Below, one piece after another: positions 25,485 through 32,696 of a DNA stretch of 64,000 bases; the stretch's first letter is position 1; each line of letters opens with the position of its first letter. The stretch is from assembly GCA_028821605.1 (NCBI GenBank), contig JAPPFM010000059.1, positions 1-64,000 of the forward strand, given 5' to 3'. Below the pieces are notes generated by a model. The model was given only the letters and a program-made list of their open reading frames with translations, did no database searches and had not been told where the DNA came from. This DNA comes from Candidatus Poribacteria bacterium (lineage in GTDB: Bacteria > Poribacteria > WGA-4E > WGA-3G). Position numbers and translations under genes: made by a program.

Positions 25485-26153
25485 TTAATGCGCAGTTTGG
25501 GATCTCATATAAAAATCGGCTCTCTCAAAATCTTCAGGTGTGTTGATGTTGAAAAAGGACATGCCTTCTGAATCGAACGTTTGCCAGACTTCAGGCGAAA
25601 CGCGTTGGACGTATGCGCGCTCTGCCAGCGCATGAACACGCAATTCGGACTCCTGCAGCATCAGTTCTATGATAGGCAGACAACGCTTAGTGTAGGCAGC
25701 GCACAATGTTTGGAGGATTATCTGATCTTCTTCACTGCGACGGGCAGGATTTTCTTGGTAAGTATAAGGCATTACGGCATCATATTCATCCAAAACGGAG
25801 ACAAGATAGGTGAGCAAATTCGGCACTAAAAAGGGGTTATCACACCCAACACAAAGCACTGCGTCGTATGAAGCGTACGTCAAGCCGGTATAGATACCAC
25901 CCAACGCACCGGTATCTGGAATAATATCACCGTACATTGGCACATTAAGGGGCGCATATTCAGCAGGGCTATTGGTGATAAGCAAAAGTTCGTCAACAAC
26001 AAGGTGCATGCGGCGGATAACATGTTCAATGAGTGAATCGTCACCGAGCTGAATTAACGCCTTATTCTGCCCCATCCGCCGACTCTTACCGCCGGCGAGG
26101 ATAACCCCAGTGACTGGAAGTGTTTTCTTAGGCACGTTTAATGACCTCGACAA
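25485..26153 (-). CDS. mobA: Molybdenum cofactor guanylyltransferase
   Basis: A 222-residue nucleotidyltransferase that would attach GMP to molybdopterin. The N-terminal signature is VILAGGKSRRMGQNKALIQLG (nucleotide binding, with the Lys of the family), followed by PDTGALGGIYTGL and VGCDNPFLV with the metal-binding Asp. The length fits MobA (about 200). The ATG overlaps the end of the M28 peptidase gene by 26 bp, so it is the last gene of the sulfatase-peptidase-mobA operon. No other molybdenum cofactor gene is in the window. A related NTP-transferase activity (MocA type) is possible but the LAGG/RMG pattern favours MobA. Confidence 0.85.
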   Translation of the reverse strand: MSRSLNVPKKTLPVTGVILAGGKSRRMGQNKALIQLGDDSLIEHVIRRMHLVVDELLLITNSPAEYAPLNVPMYGDIIPDTGALGGIYTGLTYASYDAVLCVGCDNPFLVPNLLTYLVSVLDEYDAVMPYTYQENPARRSEEDQIILQTLCAAYTKRCLPIIELMLQESELRVHALAERAYVQRVSPEVWQTFDSEGMSFFNINTPEDFERADFYMRSQTAH

Positions 26154-27291
26154 TTAACTCACCTACCTGTTGTAGACTTTCAACATTGAGTAAATCGCTC
26201 CTATCCCGTTTCGAGTGAATCCTCAGAGCAGCACTACCTACATCTCCTGCTGTTAGCGTAACCGTTTCAAATCCACGGCTCGCAATTGGAATGCTATCCA
26301 ACCCAACACCGATCGGTAGGTAACGTTCCGAAACCTGTATGCCGAGCGACTCACCTGATGTCCGAAATAGACTTATTAATGCACGCGTTGTCCGGACGGG
26401 TGGAATTCCGTAGTGTGTAACGACGTTAACGCCATTCCCCATACCAAGTCCGTCTAAATTAATAACGTAGGTATTTTCTAGGTCATATTCATCGGTATGC
26501 GCTTGGACATAGCGTAATGCGCCGCACATGCCGTACTCTTCTGCACCAGCGGCGAGGAATGTGATGGACCTTCTTTCACCACGTTCGACGACCGCACGTG
26601 CTACTTCAAGCATAACCCCTACACCCGAAGCGTTATCAAACGCCCCCGGAGAGTGGTTCTGGGTCAAGTTGATTTGTAAGAGCAATAGACAAAAAGTGGT
26701 GATTCCAGCGACACTCCAGACGATGTAATCAGGTAACCAGACACCCCTGCCAACTTTAACGACCATCACGATTGTCAATATAACAAGACCGATAATTGCG
26801 ATCCCGTAAGATATCGCACGCACAGCAATTGGCAATACTTGTGATTTGGAATCGTAGTGTGCGACGAGCAAAAAGGCTGGGGTGTTATCGTCCGGTTTCC
26901 CGTCATTTGTTGCGATAATATTCTCTGTGCGATGGCTTCTACCAACATCATACAATCCTTCAAACCTTTTGTGCCACTGGGTACAGAACATTGCTACAGA
27001 AAGGCTCAATAGACAGGTGAGACATACGGGTATTGGAAATTGCACACCGAACCACGGCACGGATAAAACTACCGGCACAAAGAGGGCAGAAAGGATGCGC
27101 GGCAATACTTCGGCGGGGAATTTTGTAAATAAAAAAGGTTCCCATGAAACATTGAGTCCCAACGCTTTGAATTGTTGGATGATATAGTCTTGTGCTTCAG
27201 CCTCACCAGCACTGCCTACCAATCTCGGAAAAGCGAGTTGTGTGATGTGGTGATATGCACGTTCGGCATCATAAGTGTGGTTCGTATCCAT
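26128..27291 (-). CDS. M28-family metallopeptidase with membrane segments
   Basis: A 387-residue peptidase. Zinc ligands and catalytic residues appear in LLVAHYDSKS (His, Asp), GAFDNASGVGVML (bridging Asp) and LAAGAEEYGMCGALRY (catalytic Glu pair), with a late His in AALRIHSKRDRSD. Two hydrophobic blocks (about residues 68-105 and 165-205) interrupt the fold and suggest a membrane-bound enzyme, a variant known in the family. It would release N-terminal amino acids from peptides. It starts 9 bp after the sulfatase stop and overlaps mobA, so it lies in the middle of a three-gene operon. Confidence 0.85.
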   Translation of the reverse strand: MDTNHTYDAERAYHHITQLAFPRLVGSAGEAEAQDYIIQQFKALGLNVSWEPFLFTKFPAEVLPRILSALFVPVVLSVPWFGVQFPIPVCLTCLLSLSVAMFCTQWHKRFEGLYDVGRSHRTENIIATNDGKPDDNTPAFLLVAHYDSKSQVLPIAVRAISYGIAIIGLVILTIVMVVKVGRGVWLPDYIVWSVAGITTFCLLLLQINLTQNHSPGAFDNASGVGVMLEVARAVVERGERRSITFLAAGAEEYGMCGALRYVQAHTDEYDLENTYVINLDGLGMGNGVNVVTHYGIPPVRTTRALISLFRTSGESLGIQVSERYLPIGVGLDSIPIASRGFETVTLTAGDVGSAALRIHSKRDRSDLLNVESLQQVGELIVEVIKRA

Positions 27292-27300
27292 CCCAATTTA

Positions 27301-28680
27301 TCAATCCTTACCCAATTCCGACCGGAATCGTCTCCCTAAACGTCCTTTGAGTGTTCCCGCAATTTTGCGTTCTGACTGCGCGATGTTGTGCAGCTCCGCG
27401 GGATCGTTTTCTAAATCGTAGAGTTCAGTTACGTCGTTGTAGTTTTCGATGAGTTTATGCGTCGCTGTCCGGATACATCGAAAGTTTCGGAGGGCACTCA
27501 CCGTTTCAGTGCGATGCGTTTCCGTTTCACCACGCAGGATAGGGGCAATAGACTTTGCATCAATACGCGGCAACACCGGCACGCCAGCGAAGTCGCATAT
27601 CGTTGGATTTAGATCAATCAACTCAACCAAACCGTCTGAAATTTGATTTTTCGGAATCCCAGGTCCCGCAACGATAAGCGGTACTCTTAGGGATGCTTCA
27701 TAAGCGACACTCTTAGTGTAAAGTCCATGGTCACCGAGCATTTCTCCGTGGTCGCTTGAATAAATGATATAGGTATTGTCAAGCATTCCTCGCTGTTCAA
27801 GCGCGCGAAGCATTTCGCCGATCTGGTCATCAATAAGTTCCGTCGCGGCGCAGTACTGTTGTCGTGTTACGGTAATCTCTTCAGGAGTGATGTTAACAAC
27901 GCGCCGTTTGACCCACTCAGGCTTCCCCTCCATATCGTCAACGATAGCAGAAGGCATCTCCGCATTCCGGTACTTATCACCATATTCAGTCGGTGGATCA
28001 AAGGGATCGTGCGGTCCGACGAAACTTACGAACATGTGCCATGGGAAGTCATCAGGAATGGTTTCAATAAATTCCGTCGCACGTCTGCCGATGTAAGTAT
28101 CGGCGAAGTCCTCCGTTGAGAGAACAGAATCGTGAGAGCCATTTTTAATCCAGCCGCCACTACTCCGTTTCCGATAATCTTCGTGGAACGCCTTGAGCAC
28201 GCCTTTTTCCTGAAGGTAGTGGGTATAAGGACCGATAGGCGTTGGTGAACTTCCAGCATGCATTTTGCCTTCACACTCTTCAGGATGCGTGAACCCCCAA
28301 CTGTAGGTGCGTGGACGGTCACCGTAGCGTCCGTTATAGCCATCGGGTTTCGCAAGGTCGAGTTTTCCGACACACCCGACGTGGTAGTCGTGATCGCGGA
28401 GTTGCTGATAGTAGGTCGGTACGGTGGCAGGTAGGAAGCTTCCGTTGTCCACTGCCCCTAATCGAGAGGGTTGCAGTCCCGATGCGAGTGCGATTCGTGA
28501 TGGCGCACAAACAGGTGCATTGACTGTGCAATTTGGAAAACTCACGCCTGCTTCTGCCAACCGCCGCAGGTTAGGGGTATTGAGTGCCGTAGGTGCCCCC
28601 TCAACAGTTTCGAGATAGTCGTATCGGTGCTGGTCGGACATGATAAAGAGAACATTCGGTCTATCGGTTTTTCGATTCAT
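27301..28680 (-). CDS. Sulfatase (formylglycine type)
   Basis: A 459-residue alkaline phosphatase-superfamily sulfatase. NVLFIMSDQHRYDYL gives the first metal ligand. The catalytic Cys lies in NAPVCAPSRIALASG (C-x-P-S-R), which is converted to formylglycine by a maturase not seen here. IIYSSDHGEMLGDHGLYTKS supplies the second metal site. No signal peptide is apparent, so it may act in the cytoplasm or be exported by another route. Sulfatases are abundant in sponge-associated Poribacteria, where sulfated polysaccharides are substrates; the substrate here is unknown. It is the first gene of an operon with M28 and mobA, driven by the promoter at 28753-28781. Confidence 0.9.
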   Translation of the reverse strand: MNRKTDRPNVLFIMSDQHRYDYLETVEGAPTALNTPNLRRLAEAGVSFPNCTVNAPVCAPSRIALASGLQPSRLGAVDNGSFLPATVPTYYQQLRDHDYHVGCVGKLDLAKPDGYNGRYGDRPRTYSWGFTHPEECEGKMHAGSSPTPIGPYTHYLQEKGVLKAFHEDYRKRSSGGWIKNGSHDSVLSTEDFADTYIGRRATEFIETIPDDFPWHMFVSFVGPHDPFDPPTEYGDKYRNAEMPSAIVDDMEGKPEWVKRRVVNITPEEITVTRQQYCAATELIDDQIGEMLRALEQRGMLDNTYIIYSSDHGEMLGDHGLYTKSVAYEASLRVPLIVAGPGIPKNQISDGLVELIDLNPTICDFAGVPVLPRIDAKSIAPILRGETETHRTETVSALRNFRCIRTATHKLIENYNDVTELYDLENDPAELHNIAQSERKIAGTLKGRLGRRFRSELGKD

Positions 28681-28752
28681 TTATAAATACCTTACTTATA
28701 GGAACGTTTTAGTAGCGTGCTGTATGGGGTTTTTGCCCTTTAATTTAGCACC

Positions 28753-28781
28753 ATTATAGACGGTAATGCCCTCATTTTCAA
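28753..28781 (-). promoter_or_regulatory. Sigma70-type promoter of the sulfatase operon
   Basis: On the minus strand TTGAAA (28781-28776), 17 nt, TATAAT (28758-28753). It lies about 70 bp before the sulfatase ATG and is divergent from the VOC promoter. Confidence 0.65.
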
Positions 28782-28814
28782 CTAAAAAATCGCACCAAAA
28801 CACACGCAAACTTC

Positions 28815-28843
28815 TTGCCAAAATCTATCCAGTATGTTATTAT
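28815..28843 (+). promoter_or_regulatory. Sigma70-type promoter of the VOC gene
   Basis: TTGCCA (28815-28820), 17 nt, TATTAT (28838-28843), 31 bp before ATG 28875, which is preceded by GGAGGAG. Confidence 0.6.
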
Positions 28844-28874
28844 GTCGCCATAACTTTTACGGAGGAGATCCATA

Positions 28875-29297
28875 ATGGCAGTTTTTTTACACACACGGGT
28901 TCGCGTCAGCGACCTTGACGGTTCTATCGATTGGTATTGCGATCACTTGGGGTTTAAAGTTCTCAGTCGAAGTGATAAATCTCCGGCTGGCAATCAGATC
29001 GTACATCTTGAACTTCCGGGCAACGCACATACATTGGAGCTAACCTATTCACCCGATTTTGAACTTCAAGTCCAAGAAGATTTGATGCACTTTGCCATCG
29101 GTGTTCCAGATATTGTCGAATTTTGCGACGGATTAGAGAAGGCAGGGTTGGAAATTTGGCCCGATGAATGGCGGGAGCAATTCACATCCGGTGGAATGAA
29201 AATGGCATTCATTACCGATCCAGATGGTTATGAAGTCGAAATTTTAGAACGTGCAGATGCTTCTGGCGATCCGCTCGATGTTCTTGACGAATCCTAA
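28875..29297 (+). CDS. VOC-superfamily protein (glyoxalase I-like)
   Basis: A 140-residue protein with two beta-alpha-beta-beta-beta modules typical of the vicinal oxygen chelate superfamily. Candidate metal ligands are His in FLHTRVRVSD, Glu in THTLELTYS, His in DLMHFAIGV and Glu in DGYEVEILER, the glyoxalase I set. The module starts and the ITDPDGYEVEIL ending are classic for lactoylglutathione lyase-like proteins. The exact reaction (glyoxalase, dioxygenase or binding protein) cannot be fixed. GGAGGAG lies before the ATG. The stop codon overlaps that of the convergent M55 gene by two bases. Confidence 0.85.
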   Translation: MAVFLHTRVRVSDLDGSIDWYCDHLGFKVLSRSDKSPAGNQIVHLELPGNAHTLELTYSPDFELQVQEDLMHFAIGVPDIVEFCDGLEKAGLEIWPDEWREQFTSGGMKMAFITDPDGYEVEILERADASGDPLDVLDES

Positions 29298-30109
29298 GCG
29301 TAGGGCCAGAACTGATTCCACGCTGTCAGCCAATCTTTTGCGCGGCTTTCAACAGTGACGGGACCTGCTATCTCAACGCCTGATCGTCCTTTGAATTCCG
29401 CGAGTTTATCCACACTTGCGAGTTCGATTTTGATTGTTGTCGGTGCTTCAGGGACATAAGGTTTAACTCGCGTCAGATCTGTGAGCGCATCTCTTGCTGC
29501 GTCCTCGATTAATTGGCGGGCACGTACCGGTGGAAGTTGCCTGGCACTAAATCGGCTTAACCCTTGTTTAACGGCGACTGTAGGCAGCGCGTCGCCGAGG
29601 AGTTCTTTGGCTTCTCGGCAGACTGCCGCGTCGCCTGTGACAAGCGCGACCGGCACACCGTATACTCCGTTGAGCGCAGCGTTCACCCCAGTTTCACCGA
29701 CAAGGTCATCGTTGAACCAAAGGTTGCGGTATTGTACGCTGGAAATCGTATGGCATAACACACCATCGGGTGTGCCATTGCGGGCGTGCATACCGATGAG
29801 TAAGCACGCATCACACCCATCCTTCCACATATCGTCGTAGCGTCCCCATCCGTGATGCGCTACCCACTCACAATCTGGATGAATTTTATCAGGAATAAGC
29901 GAGTTAAAGGTCCAGCCTTGTCCTGCCCCATGACAATCCACAACGACAATCTCCGTTGCCCCTGCGGCTTTGGCACCACGTACTGCGGCGTTAATCTCTT
30001 CCGTGTAGAGGTGCCGTCCTTCTTCAAACATTGCCGCACCGCCGCTCACCTGATCCCACACGACGATGCCGCTGACACCTTCCATATCCGACATAATGAG
30101 TACTCGCAT
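29294..30109 (-). CDS. M55-family D-aminopeptidase (DppA-like)
   Basis: A 271-residue zinc peptidase of the DppA family. MSDMEGVSGI near the N-terminus gives the Asp-x-Glu ligands; VVDCHGAGQGW and VAHHGWGRYDD give His ligands, and LIGMHARNGT contains another conserved His. DppA releases D-amino acids from small peptides and was described with D-Ala dipeptide use. Start ATG 30109 (MRVLIMSDMEG) fits the family; upstream in-frame codons add an unrelated basic stretch. It is convergent with the VOC gene, with overlapping stop codons, and has no partner transporter nearby. Confidence 0.9.
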   Translation of the reverse strand: MRVLIMSDMEGVSGIVVWDQVSGGAAMFEEGRHLYTEEINAAVRGAKAAGATEIVVVDCHGAGQGWTFNSLIPDKIHPDCEWVAHHGWGRYDDMWKDGCDACLLIGMHARNGTPDGVLCHTISSVQYRNLWFNDDLVGETGVNAALNGVYGVPVALVTGDAAVCREAKELLGDALPTVAVKQGLSRFSARQLPPVRARQLIEDAARDALTDLTRVKPYVPEAPTTIKIELASVDKLAEFKGRSGVEIAGPVTVESRAKDWLTAWNQFWPYA

Positions 30110-30247
30110 TGTTCCACATCCTTCTGTACGCTTTTTTATCATTATAGAATGGCAACTCTTAAAATGCAAGCAGAAAATAGGAATGTTCCAGAGTCATTCG
30201 GTTTTCCATTCTTCGCTCTAATTTTCGCCTCTGGACCCGGTAGGTGC

Positions 30248-30265
30248 GGTTTCCGAACCGCATCA
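30248..30265. repeat. TGCGGTTT/AACCGCA hairpin
   Basis: TGCGGTTT, CCG, AACCGCA form a short hairpin between the M55 gene and the small gene at 30353. A close relative (GTGGTTT, C, AAACCGCAT) lies at 56116-56133, so it is an interspersed unit. Confidence 0.5.
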
Positions 30266-30352
30266 GATTATGAAAAAAGACGCGAAACCCGATTTCCTTT
30301 GTCTCATTTGAGGATATACCATATCACTAACAAGCCGATGTCAAAAAACCAA

Positions 30353-30592
30353 CTATCCGGATCCGTGCCCGTCGCAAGGACACGGAACTGCGTGATATTT
30401 TGCCAAGAGTTTTTTCAGCTCTTCAGCGGTTCCAGCGAACGTTATAGTATTGTGGTCCGGTGTTTTTACACCACATGCTACGGTTATAGATTCTCCTGTT
30501 ACGAATTGGAGTATGCAAACTCTTGACCCGATCCGCTTGAAGCGATGTATGCGTTTTGGGTCTATTGTTATGGGACCGATGCGGATTTTCAT
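30353..30592 (-). CDS. Small hypothetical protein
   Basis: A 79-residue protein that begins MKIRIGPITIDPKRIHRFK, an amphipathic beta-rich stretch, and ends in a Cys/His-rich tail (CPCDGHGSG). I do not recognise the family. The ATG at 30592 has AAAGGA seven bases upstream and codon use looks like its neighbours, so it is probably expressed. The tail could bind a metal. It stands alone between the M55 gene and a decayed gene fragment. Confidence 0.55.
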   Translation of the reverse strand: MKIRIGPITIDPKRIHRFKRIGSRVCILQFVTGESITVACGVKTPDHNTITFAGTAEELKKLLAKYHAVPCPCDGHGSG

Positions 30593-30661
30593 GGCGTTCC
30601 TTTCGTGTACTAAACTTTGAAGAATTTTTGAGAAACCTCATGTCTTTGTTGCTAAATAACA

Positions 30662-30778
30662 TCACGGTTTTTTCAACGCGTCCCAGGTCGTGACGAGTTT
30701 TCGCAGGATCGCCGACGGAGCACCCGGTGCAGCCATTTCAGGTAGATTGGTTAAGCTTGTCCACTGCGATGGAAGTTA
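30662..30778 (-). pseudogene. 3' remnant of a secreted protein gene
   Basis: Read on the minus strand, the frame PSQWTSLTNLPEMAAP, then AILRKLVTTWDALKKP and a stop matches the C-terminal tail style (TTW-x-x-LK) of the two LamG proteins. There is no start codon with a ribosome site, and the frame is short. I take it as a leftover 3' end, probably of a LamG or related exported protein. Confidence 0.5.
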
Positions 30779-30882
30779 ATTCCCCAAAAAAAATGACAAA
30801 GTCTGTATCTGGTGTCTAAATAGTTCTATAATCCACCAGAGTTTTTGCGTAGGAGAGATCTCCGAATCCGGACATATCATTA

Positions 30883-31407
30883 TTATTGTTTCTTCAGATC
30901 CGCCCACTTCCCCACTAAGTTCACGCCCTGTAAGGAGGGTGCTCCCGGCACATTGACCGGAACCGTCCACTCACTCCTGATAAACCAAGCGGCATTCCAG
31001 TCAATATCTTTAAGAGAGACATTCCGTAAAACCTTCGGATCTTCCATATCCCTAAGTGCTTGGAAAATACCACCGCGCTTGTAGCAGGCAATCCCAAAGT
31101 CGACCTTGCGACCCGTCTCATCATACAGACGATAATCAAAGCCTGGAACGGTTGCTCCGGTGTATCCCATCCCTGTCATCGGGAAGGGTGCCTCTTCTGG
31201 GTTTTCTATGAACGCAAAGCCACCTTCTACAAATCCAGCATCGACAACAACGGAGTTCTCCGCTGTGAGGAGATACGCTCTATGGTGATTATACGGGACT
31301 GCGACGTGGAGTTTCCATCCCTCCAAGTTCTCAAGTCCTTCATCTGGGTGTACATAGATAGCGACCCAGATCGGTTTATAGATGGAGACGAGGTTCTGTA
31401 AATCCAT
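30883..31407 (-). CDS. Poribacteria-type hypothetical protein
   Basis: A 174-residue protein containing WVAIYVHPDEGLENLEGW, AYLLTAENSVVVDAGF, FPMTGMGYTGATVPGFDYRL and a tail VGKWADLKKQ. It looks well conserved and beta-rich, but I cannot name a function. The tail resembles the W-x-x-L-K ending of the LamG proteins here, so export or anchoring by a shared route is possible. No clear signal peptide is seen in the chosen frame. The start is uncertain: ATG 31407 has a weak ribosome site and the frame stays open to GTG 31500. The overlapping frame at 31376-31747 may hold the original 5' part, so a frameshift is possible. Confidence 0.55.
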   Translation of the reverse strand: MDLQNLVSIYKPIWVAIYVHPDEGLENLEGWKLHVAVPYNHHRAYLLTAENSVVVDAGFVEGGFAFIENPEEAPFPMTGMGYTGATVPGFDYRLYDETGRKVDFGIACYKRGGIFQALRDMEDPKVLRNVSLKDIDWNAAWFIRSEWTVPVNVPGAPSLQGVNLVGKWADLKKQ

Positions 31408-31747
31408 AAAATGTCCGATGCATGCTGATGTCAAGGGTATCAAGTCGAATCGACGTTTGGTTGTGTAATGCGACACCAAAAATAGCCAGCGACGAGACAC
31501 TCCGTGTGAGACGAAGGAGGCGCGGGCGCGAAGAAACCAGCACAGTGATAACTGCTGATACTGTATTATGAAGAATATTGCTTGATATTTGTAAAGCGGG
31601 GGAGGGCAGCGGGAAATCTAACGGCTTGTTGGCAGTCTTCAGGGATGACGCGACGGTGCGACGCGGAACTAGGTCTTGGGAGATATCCACTTCTATCGCC
31701 GGATAAATCATTTTGGCAATGTGAGCATCAGTGGGTCTGTTTAACAT
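31376..31747 (-). CDS. Hypothetical protein, possibly the 5' part of a broken gene
   Basis: A 123-residue frame starting MLNRPTDAHIAKM with GGAG before the ATG. The first 30 residues (IYPAIEVDISQDLVPRRTV) look protein-like; later residues are Ser/Leu/Arg-rich. Its 3' end overlaps the start of the next minus-strand gene in another frame. It may be a separate small gene or the frameshifted 5' end of 30883-31407. Without homologues neither can be preferred. Confidence 0.3.
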   Translation of the reverse strand: MLNRPTDAHIAKMIYPAIEVDISQDLVPRRTVASSLKTANKPLDFPLPSPALQISSNILHNTVSAVITVLVSSRPRLLRLTRSVSSLAIFGVALHNQTSIRLDTLDISMHRTFYGFTEPRLHL

Positions 31748-32696
31748 GGTCGCTCCGTTGTTCAACGTTTTGCTATTTCGACCATCACCGTTGTCTATCA
31801 GCCAGACGCATCAAACAAGCACAATATAGTTATGGTAGGTCAATTCTAAATATTTTTTACAATTAAAAAATAAATAAAACCTATGTAACTATGAATTATA
31901 AGATATTTTCAGAGAAAATGCAAATTATTTCCGTAAAAATTGCTGTTTTTCCTTGAAAAGGTCACCATACTTTAGAATTTCATCTCACTTTTTGTGAGAT
32001 AAACCTTGTGAGGGCGTTTCTGATGACACACTTGTGTGATAAAATGTCCAATCCGTGCTGGTTTCAAGTCGATCTTTACAATCGAATCGGCGTATAGGGT
32101 TATATCAGGTCAATTCTAAATATTTTTACAATTAAAAAAATAAATAAATCCTGTGTAACTCTAAAAAGTCCATTCTCCATCTTCTTTCACCTTCCAAAAA
32201 CTGCCGATTCGGTGTGGCAATTTTTGTGGGGCACTCTACAGTTTTTGCGTATCAATGAAATGAGTGGGGTAAAACAGGTTCAGTTTTCTTCTGCCTTGAA
32301 AGTATATTTGGAGATCTCAGGAGGGATCTGGATACAGGTGTGGGTTTGTTAGAGGTGTGGCAGGAAACTTGCTAACATGCGAAAACAAATTACCTGCTTT
32401 ACCATTTAAAATTTGGTTAAAAATGGGATTTTTGATAATATATACTATTAACTTATGTAAAAATATGAAGTTTGTGAACATCGGATAATAGTTATTTTTT
32501 TTAGGCGCGAGTTTGCCACAAACACCCCGGGTAAGCTGAAGCGAAATCAATAAAAAATCATACGCATTTGAAATAACCATTAGCAGTCGGCGATCAGTGC
32601 TCTGTCAGGCTAATTTTCATTCATATCAAAAAGTCGATTTAGCGTTCCTTGATAGAATAGGTATAATGAAAATCACCTTATTGTAGTTGGGGTAGT
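31748..32696. repeat. AT-rich intergenic region with 54-bp direct repeats
   Basis: Two nearly identical 54-bp units lie at 31837-31890 and 32107-32160 (each starts AGGTCAATTCTAAATATTTT), 270 bp apart. Between them are palindromes ATCTCAC-TTTTT-GTGAGAT (31982-32000) and CACACTTGTGTG (32027-32038). No convincing gene is present. The region precedes the primase-like gene and may be its control region, a replication-type site, or the scar of an insertion. A weak TATAAT lies near 32663. Confidence 0.6.

Noticed and set aside
29852-30526. 224-residue plus-strand reading frame
   Set aside because: It crosses the M55 gene, a hairpin repeat and the small minus-strand gene, with Ser/Arg-rich composition typical of a shadow frame.
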